A DNA stretch of 13,463 nt from Zygnema cylindricum (taxonomy: Eukaryota > Streptophyta > Zygnematophyceae > Zygnematales > Zygnemataceae), in NCBI GenBank assembly GCA_037447655.1, contig JBBHKE010003469.1:1-13463 (forward strand), given 5' to 3'. A model generated the notes under the pieces. That model saw only the letters and a list, made by a program, of their open reading frames with translations, did no database searches and was not told the origin of the DNA. This document shows positions 8,150-13,463 of the stretch, one piece after another. The position numbers were made by a program, and so were the translations under genes. Each line of letters opens with the position of its first letter. Within the stretch, counting starts at the first letter, position 1.

Positions 8150-8860
8150 GAGGTGTAGATAGAGGAAGAGAACGCAGACAGGAAGACAGAGAGGAAGACA
8201 GGGACTAAGACAGAGAGACGCACAGAGGGTCAGACAGAGGAAGACAGGAAGTCAGAAGGTAGAGAAGAAGATAGAGAGGACGACAGAGCAAAAGGAAGAT
8301 AGAGAGATAGAGAGGAAGAGAGAGGAACCGACGAGACAAAGGAAGACAAGAGGAAGGAAGAAAAGAGGATAAAGAGGATAACATCACAGATTAAGACAAA
8401 GGAGACAGGAGGAAGACAGAGAGGGAGAGAAGAGAAATACAAAGGGAAGACTGAGCAGAAGGCTGAGGGAGACGGAAAAACAGAGAGAGAGAGAGAGAGA
8501 GATAGATGAAGACAGAAAACAGAGGAAAACAGCGGGAGAGACAGAAAAAGACAGAGGAAAACAGAAGACAGCAAAACAAAAAGGCAGAGGAAAACAGAAG
8601 ACGACAGCAAAAAAAAAAGGCAGACAAGAGGACAGAAGATCACAGAGAGGAAGACAGAGAGAGAAAGTGGAAGAAAGGAAGGCATAAAGAGAGGTAGAAA
8701 CTTACAGATAAGGATACAGAGAAAGAGAGAGGGAGAGACAGAGAGGGAGACAGATGGAAACCGAGGAACACATAGAGAAACACATAGAGAAACAGAGAGA
8801 GGAACACAGAGAGGGAGACAGATGGTGGCAGACCATCAAGGAGAGAGACGCAGATTAACG
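8150..8860 (+). repeat. Long homopurine (GA-rich) tract
   Basis: About 700 bp are almost all purine on the + strand, built from AGAGGAAGACAG-like units with a pure GA run at 8482-8502. It is open over long minus-strand frames (8230-8685 and 8640-8966) encoding only Leu/Ser/Phe/Val low complexity, which I do not call genes. The internal segment 8325-8519 matches 9562-9730 in order, including GACGAGACAAA, GGAAGGAAGAAAAGAGGA, GGAGACAGGAGGAAGACAGA, GGGAAGACT and the GATGAAGACAGAAA end. That is more than shared composition. Confidence 0.9.
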
Positions 8861-9024
8861 GACGACTCCTCCTTTCTGCAGGCCAAAACGTAAAAGGCCA
8901 AAAAACCAAACGCAAAAGAAAACACACAAAAAACACACACAAAAGAGACGCAAAGAAAATCGACAAAACAAATCAACAAAAAAAAGCCTTAAAGAAAGAA
9001 AAAAATAGTTTTATTTTCCGTTAC

Positions 9025-10007
9025 CTCGTGTCGTTCTTGGGCGCCCAGGAGGGTCGCCTGACTGTCCGACATCATAGACTTCCCACAGAGGCCATCGGAA
9101 GCTTGTCCTAGCTGCTCCTCCCAGGAATCTTCCTGCTCCTTTCTCTCACCTGCAAAAATAAGAAAATCGTTAAGAATTTTACTTCATTACTCCGTAACTA
9201 GCGTTAACTTCATTTAAATCCATTTCAATTAGTTTCAATTAGTTTCAAAATAGTTCACATCAGTTTTGATTAGAATAGATTAGTTTGCGTTTGGTTCATT
9301 CACTTTCGACAATTTTTTAATTATTTGTTCTGATATTTTCAATGAATTTTGATTATAGTGACAATTAGCAATGATAGATTACGATCGCTAACAATCAGTC
9401 AAGATTAGTTTCAATAAGTGCCAAATTTTCATTGAAACTTGTTTCTTTGTTTCCACTTTGCAACGGGTTTTCAATTGCAGCGAATTACCGTTCTGCTTCT
9501 CTACTCTGTAAAAAGTGTAAAGATTTCACACAAAAAGAAAGCACTTAATATTTCTAGCCTTGAACAGACGAGACAAAAGGAAGGAAGAAAAGAGGACATC
9601 ATCACAAAAAGAGACAAAGGAGACAGGAGGAAGACAGAGAGGGAGAGAGGGAAAATACCAAGGGAAGACTGGTAGGAAGGTAGAGAGAGAGAGAGAGAGA
9701 CAGAGAGACAGAGAAAGATGAAGACAGAAATATTCGTATTCAAGAGTGGATATAAAGACTTACAATTCCGCTAAACATTAAAAAAAGAAAAGGATCTGCA
9801 ATAATTATCTCCTACGCTATTGTTCGGATCAGCAATATACTCCAGCAGGTCATGAACCTTAGGCGTTTTTTTTTTTCTTTAACTGTTTTTGAAAAAACAA
9901 GAAAGTGAAAAAATCAATTTGGTGCAACAAGAAACAAAAGGAAAAAGGCGAGATTTTCCTTTTCCTCCCTTACCTTTGCTTTGGAAGGACCGCTCCCGCC
10001 CTGCCAT
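9025..10007 (-). CDS. Tentative spliced gene, small charged protein
   Basis: I do not recognise the product. On the minus strand an ATG at 10007-10005 (G at -3, G at +4, in-frame TAA upstream) reads MAGRERSFQSK to a donor at 9973 (AAAG|GTAAGG). Exon 2 (9149-9025) follows TTATTTTTGCAG with a CTTAAC branch-point-like word at 9174-9169. The joined codon gives Gly, then ERKEQEDSWEEQLGQ, ASDGLCGKSMMSDSQ and GAQERHE, ending in phase 0 at another donor (GAG|GTAACG). Exon 2 is visibly GC-richer than its surroundings and is closed by a stop in the other phase-0 reading. A weak third exon (8129-8079, acceptor AAGGAAG) would add DQQQEEQVIFSDKSCD and a stop, giving about 69 residues. Introns would contain repeat copy B and both GA tracts. 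A competing upstream ATG at 10123 (MDTWHSLKV) shares the donor in another frame and would stop soon after the splice. Confidence 0.35.
9226..9561 (+). repeat. Dispersed repeat, copy B (internally shorter)
   Basis: It aligns with copy A in the same orientation: 9226-9355 with 5701-5820 and 9366-9561 with 5999-6192. It lacks the roughly 175-bp middle of copy A. It ends at TTTCTAGCCTT exactly where the GA-rich block 9562-9730 starts. It starts with three AGTTTCAA(T/A)T-like words in tandem. It would lie within intron 1 of the tentative minus-strand gene. Confidence 0.75.
9562..9730 (+). repeat. GA-rich block, duplicate of 8325-8519
   Basis: A second copy of part of the 8.2-8.9 kb purine tract, colinear with it from GAACAGACGAGACAAA to GATGAAGACAGAAA. 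The GA microsatellite inside (about 9681-9700) differs in length from its counterpart. The left boundary abuts the end of repeat copy B. Confidence 0.75.
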
Positions 10008-10525
10008 TCCTTGCTCATGTCGTTATCATCAGCGTTACGTGACACTCTGACAAGCATTCCGGCTGAATTCGAAAAGCGAAATAGCGTGCCCTGTGGTACT
10101 TTTAGTGAGTGCCACGTGTCCATTTTTCAGAGGTTTGTCTTGGCCGGAATTTGTCTTCGTCATATTTTTGAGGAAGTGTGGAAGGCAGGTTTGCTTTCGG
10201 AGAGAGGAAGGGGAAGGAGAAGGAGAGAATCGAGAAAACGGAAGAGCGTAGGGGAAAAGAGCTACTGCAGGGAAGGAGGAAAGCAGAAAAGAGCATAGAT
10301 GTCTCATGCGCATAAAACGCACGCATGAAACGCCAAGAAAATAACGAATATGCGCATGAAACAAAATCAATTTTTTTTAAATGCGTTGACTTTCGTTGAC
10401 TTCATACTAAAAATCAAAATCAAAAAATATTAAAAATTTTAATAAATGACTAAAAATACGATGACAAAATCAAAATTTCAGAGTTCTAAACGAAAACCAG
10501 CGACGACATTGTCTCTTCGGTGGAC
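10008..10525. other. Upstream region of the tentative minus-strand gene
   Basis: On the minus strand this reads as a pyrimidine-rich leader (about 10290-10196, CT-rich patches) before the ATGs at 10123 and 10007, resembling plant 5' UTR or core-promoter Y patches. Three related words, GCGCATAAAACG, CGCATGAAACG and GCGCATGAAAC, lie at 10308-10361, two of them with the palindrome ATGCGCAT (10306-10313 and 10350-10357). 10375-10490 is AT-rich. Promoter function is inferred only. Confidence 0.35.
10111..10120 (-). promoter_or_regulatory. G-box / ABRE-like word
   Basis: GCCACGTGTC on + (GACACGTGGC on minus) matches the CACGTG G-box core with the flanks seen in plant abscisic-acid response elements. 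It lies about 105 bp upstream of the ATG at 10007, but also inside the MDTW open frame, so it could be transcribed rather than promoter sequence. Confidence 0.3.
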
Positions 10526-10580
10526 TCTGAACCGGCAACCAGCGATCAGACCATAGTTCAAAAGTAGGTAACCGTACGCC

Positions 10581-10639
10581 CATACAATATGCCTATTGTA
10601 TGCAAAACATACAATATGGCCTTAAGACCCATATTGTAT
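10581..10639. repeat. Pair of hairpins sharing the ATACAATAT word
   Basis: The first hairpin has arms CATACAATA (10581-10589) and TATTGTATG (10594-10602). The second has arms ATACAATATGG (10609-10619) and CCATATTGTAT (10629-10639) with a 9-base loop. All arms derive from the same word, so alternative long-range pairings are also possible. Confidence 0.85.
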
Positions 10640-10778
10640 TGGCCTCAAAATGAAATAAAATAGTAACAGGGTTGAGTTGCACATCGTTCGATAGAGAATT
10701 AAACGTCATGTCTAAATGTAAAAAAACAATCGGACAAAAAAATCTTTTTCTGTGAGTTTTGAGCGACTTTTTATTCAA

Positions 10779-10805
10779 ACCGTCAGATTTGGACAATCTG
10801 ACGGT
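10779..10805. repeat. Perfect 11-bp hairpin
   Basis: Arms ACCGTCAGATT and AATCTGACGGT enclose TGGAC. It overlaps the start of the first unit of the 93-bp duplication. The second unit keeps only a reduced ATCGTC/GACGAT dyad. Confidence 0.85.
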
Positions 10806-10956
10806 CATTGATGAAAGTAACAATCTAAGAAGATCACATGAAAAGCCCATAACACAACTTACGATAGGACTATCGTCAGATTCAGACGATCGGACGGTCG
10901 CTGATGAAAGTAGCGATCTAAGAAGATCACATGGAAAGCCCGTAACACAACTTACG
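10792..10956 (+). repeat. 93-bp tandem duplication (two diverged units)
   Basis: 10792-10863 and 10885-10956 align without gaps over 72 bp with eight differences. Seven are transitions, always A/T in unit 1 and G/C in unit 2, and four are CpA in unit 1 against CpG in unit 2. The offset of 93 bp keeps reading frame, creating the repetitive 126-codon open frame 10759-11139. Every difference falls at a replacement site and the frame crosses the element boundary at 11009, so I do not treat it as a gene. Confidence 0.9.
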
Positions 10957-10964
10957 CTAAAGGC

Positions 10965-10986
10965 GGCCTACCAAAGGCCTACCAAA
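10965..10986 (+). repeat. 11-bp tandem doublet
   Basis: GGCCTACCAAA is present twice without a gap, followed by a related AAACGCCTAC just before the right inverted repeat of the putative element. Confidence 0.85.
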
Positions 10987-11227
10987 AAACGCCTACTTTT
11001 GAACTATGGATCAAACTGTCTCGTCGCTAGCGATCAGACTGTCTCGTCGCCAGCGATCAGACTGTCACAGGAATCTGAACCGGCAACCAGCGATGAGACT
11101 GTCTGTTGCCTCGCGCTGAACTCGTCGCCAGCGCGCTGAACTCGTCGCCAGCGCTGAGGCAGCGAAAACCCTGTCAGCACCGGCGTCTTCCCGGCGCCAT
11201 GCCGGCACTTGCCCCTATTGCAACATG

Positions 11228-11497
11228 TTAACATTCAAAAATTTACAATTGAAGAAAAAATAACCACTTTTGAATGTCAAAATTGAATAATGTCAAAATC
11301 ACAATTGAAAAGAAAAAATCCATTTCTGTATATCAACATTTAATAATGGTAAATTCAGAATTGAAGCAAAAAATAACCATTTTTGTATGTCAACATTGAA
11401 TAATGACAAAATCATAATTGAGAAAAAAATCCATTTTTGTATATGAACATCAAATAATGACACATCCACAATTGAAGCAAAAAATAAACCATTTTTA
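11228..11497 (+). repeat. AT-rich minisatellite, five units of about 57 bp
   Basis: Units start near 11228, 11274, 11330, 11387 and 11441 (first one incomplete). Each contains a CAACATTGAATAATG-like word, an ACAATTGA word and an A-run followed by CCATTTTTGTAT. Two types alternate: AAAAAATAACCA (units 1, 3, 5; unit 5 has AAATAAACCA) and AAAAAAATCCAT (units 2, 4). This suggests a dimeric unit of about 111-113 bp. No coding role is visible. Confidence 0.9.
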
Positions 11498-11575
11498 AAA
11501 TCATGGGAGGGAAATAAGTTAGTTTACACATTGAAAGTAACTAATTGACAACCTCGAATAGGGTTATTTCCTCTA

Positions 11576-13463
11576 TCACTCTAGATCTAGAGCATCCATG
11601 TCTTCGTCAGCATCCTCTTCCACTATCTCCCCTTCCTCTTCCTCCTATGCTATCATAGACTTCTCATGGCTGACATCCCTAGTTTGATGTGCTAATCTGA
11701 GATTACTAAAGACCCACACTAAGTCATTGGCCCTTTTAGCTGTTAGCCTTTTCCGTTTTTCAGAGTGAATATGGTCCTAAGTTGACCAATTCCTCTCGCA
11801 TGAGCTAGCAACCGAGCATTGCGCAAAGACCCTAATTGCCACCTTTTGTAAAATAGGGGTGACTGCCCCAAACTATTACCACCACTTCCACCCTGTCATC
11901 TTCTTCGCACAAGTTTTTGTTACCTCCCTCCTAAAAATTCCCTCAGAGCCCCTATACTTAATCAGCACAATGTATGTTTCAGCTTGATCATCCATATTTG
12001 GTAACATCCTCTCAATCATTTTCTAGAATCCTTCCATGACTTTCAAATTTGAATGTTGCCCATAGGCAACACTTTGGTACTCGAGATCGAGTACGAAGCT
12101 GGTTGCATACATGGGGCTATATGCCATCTCCTATCTGGCCAACCAAGATTTCTTCAACTCCTCCAAAATCTCCATTCCTTCGTAATTTCCCACTCTTTTA
12201 TTATTTGATATAATATCTAAGAATTGACCGATCATGTGGAACCCATGATAAACCTTCTCCACATTTGGTGCCCCTTTGTCACACTCCGGCATCGGTCGTA
12301 CCACATGCTCTGAAAGTGTCACTGCCTCCCCCACTCTCATCCAAAACTCTGAGCTCAAAATGTGGCCCTTGATTTTGGCCTCCTCGGACTTGTAAGCATC
12401 CATGCCAATCCACTGCTTATAGCCATCATCAAACATTAAGCGCTCGAGGCTGTCCTTCACCTGTAATAACCTCTGGAGCATGATAGAATTTGTAGCAAAC
12501 CGGGTCTCTCCAGGTTTCAAAAGCCTAAGTATAGAGATGTTGTTGAAGATGGCTGCACTCATGTTATGGTTTGTGACAAATTTCAACAGCTCTTTTGCCT
12601 CTCGGACATGTGTTGAAATAAAAGCAAGCTTGCCACAATCCTCCAACATCAAGTCTAAGATGTGGGCAGAGCATGGCGTCCACGTGATGGTAGGGTACTT
12701 ACTCATGAGCAACAAGGCAGCTGCTTTGTTGTAATAATTTGCACTATATGCTTAGCTCCCACCGCAAGAACCCCCTTCTCCAACACTCCACAAACGTATT
12801 CGCCATCCTTGTAGTGCCTTCTAGTATCTTTGGCCATGAGAAACATGTCACCTCTTAGGGTGACAACTAGATGTTAAGAAGAGGTGTTTGGTTAATAGCT
12901 GCCCAACCGTCTGATGTGATAGAGGCTCTGGTGACTTTCAATGTCTCCATGTAGCTCTCCAAATCATTAGTGATCACCGCCTTGGTCTCAGCCAAAAGTC
13001 TCGTTCTCATGGCATTTCGGTGCAGTAACTTATAAGACTCCCCTATCTCCCCAGCCTGCTTCACTGCTGCCTTGAAATAGGGGTCATCCAATAGAGTGAA
13101 TGGTAAGCCATTGGCAAAAAAAGCTTTAGCCCATGCTGCATCTACCTCCTTGTGATTATACTTATTAAAACAACTTTTTATTTTCATCTGTACTCCTTGT
13201 ACCTTATCCAAAGACCCTGTAAGACTTCCACTTCCAGTAAGTTGATCTAAAACGGATATAATACGTTTTTTAGAACCTTGAGAAGCCTTGTCTGTTTCCA
13301 CAGCACGTAGCTCTACCTTTACCTCATTCGGACATAAATTGCAGGTCCTAATGCCTCCACTCTTCACATTTCCAAGAAGGTGGTTTCTAATCCGAGTGGC
13401 TTGTCCATTATACTCGAAGTTACAGTAAATGCAAATGCATAATGTGTTGTTCCCAAGCTGCCC
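11576..13463 (-). pseudogene. Decayed hAT-family transposase, 5' end outside window
   Basis: Reading on the minus strand from the window edge, an open frame carries a BED-type zinc finger (C-x2-C-x13-H-x12-C between about 13433 and 13341, with RIRNHLLG), then a DUF659-like region (GLPFTLLDDPYF near 13109; TSDGW near 12905). Stops follow at 12869 and 12857. The next part, with KDGEYVCGVLEKG, is in a second frame to about 12730. From about 12725 a third frame continues through WTPCSAHILDLMLED to SWLAR and a stop at 12133. The dimerisation domain follows in that same third frame (WW near 11880, FAQCSVASSCERNWST, KRKRLTAKRANDLVWVFSNLRL near 11700) and ends in an acidic tail at 11576-11578. It has further stops at 12025, 11878, 11875, 11779 and 11647. 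hAT transposases are RNase H-like nucleases that cut and paste DNA transposons; this copy cannot make one intact. No terminal inverted repeat or 8-bp duplication was found. Confidence 0.9.

Larger units (their letters stand above)
10551..11009. mobile_element. Putative 459-bp non-autonomous DNA transposon
   Basis: It is bounded by a perfect 18-bp inverted repeat: CCATAGTTCAAAAGTAGG at 10551-10568 and its reverse complement at 10992-11009. The flanks are ATCAGA (10545-10550) and ATCAAA (11010-11015), a 6-bp target-site duplication with one mismatch. Joining the flanks and keeping one copy gives GCGATCA(G/A)ACTGTCTCGTC, which is the sequence of the surrounding array (11030-11050), so the element looks inserted into an array unit. 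Inside are several palindromes and a 93-bp tandem duplication. There is no transposase, so it would be MITE-like. TIR sequence and TSD length do not let me name a superfamily. Confidence 0.6.
10526..11160 (+). repeat. Degenerate array around CGATCAGACTGTC
   Basis: Related words recur: GCGATCAGACC (10542), GGATCAAACTGTCTCGTCGC (11008), GCGATCAGACTGTCTCGTCGC (11030), GCGATCAGACTGTCAC (11054) and GCGATGAGACTGTCTGTTGC (11091). CTGAACCGGCAACCAGCGAT is present at 10527 and again at 11075. GCGCTGAACTCGTCGCCA is doubled near 11113-11152. The array is CpG-rich compared with its surroundings. Confidence 0.7.

Noticed and set aside
8230-8966. Long minus-strand open frames (151 and 108 codons)
   Set aside because: They are Leu/Ser/Phe/Val low complexity forced by the homopurine + strand, with no domain or codon structure.
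10035-10370. Minus-strand frames of 111 and 74 codons
   Set aside because: They run through a CT-rich leader-like region, are Ser/Pro/Leu-biased and overlap in different frames without motifs.
10759-11139. 126-codon + strand frame with a 31-residue repeat
   Set aside because: It crosses the right end of the putative inserted element at 11009, and all differences between its repeat units change the protein, so there is no sign of selection.
11500-11575. Terminal inverted repeat of the hAT element
   Set aside because: No CAGGG-type end or 8-bp duplication could be recognised after the transposase stop, and the other end lies outside the window.

Overview
The window looks like nuclear DNA from a land plant or close streptophyte relative. 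It is AT-rich and gene-poor. It carries an interstitial block of plant-type telomere repeat (CCCTAAA mixed with CCCTAA) and ends in a decayed hAT transposase of the BED zinc finger / DUF659 / dimerisation-domain type common in plants. I cannot name the lineage. There is no bacterial or organellar gene organisation, no rRNA or tRNA that I can see, and no long intact gene.

Layout. 1-1100 has no gene, only scattered telomere-like words and a short duplication. 1101-1892 is a repeat cluster: one copy (C) of a dispersed repeat, a 13-bp minisatellite, a degenerate telomeric zone and a regular 19-bp telomeric higher-order array. 2322-3963 is T-rich on the + strand. It holds two tentative + strand multi-exon models supported only by GT/AG sites with compatible phase, plus a G-run tract and a 10-bp minisatellite. 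3964-5562 is mostly featureless apart from a CpG-rich patch with GGTTAC dyads. 5563-6192 is dispersed repeat copy A. From about 6.2 kb the + strand turns A-rich, and long homopurine (GA) tracts follow at 8.15-8.86 and 9.56-9.73 kb. Copy B (9226-9561) lies between them. Through this zone runs a tentative minus-strand gene for a small charged protein (exons 9974-10007 and 9025-9149).

The segment 10526-11160 is a local repeat array around the word CGATCAGACTGTC. It appears to have been split by a roughly 459-bp element (10551-11009) with perfect 18-bp terminal inverted repeats and near-identical 6-bp flanking repeats; joining the flanks recreates the array sequence. 11228-11497 is an AT-rich minisatellite of about 57 bp with two alternating unit types. 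11576-13463 is the hAT pseudogene on the minus strand, running off the window end and broken by stops and two frameshifts.

Nothing here forms an operon or a cooperating gene system. The interest lies in the repeats, the inserted element and the question whether the short split genes are real. The T-rich to A-rich switch near 6.2 kb would fit two convergent transcription units with U-rich plant introns, but this is inference. No computation or database search was done; all calls come from reading the sequence.
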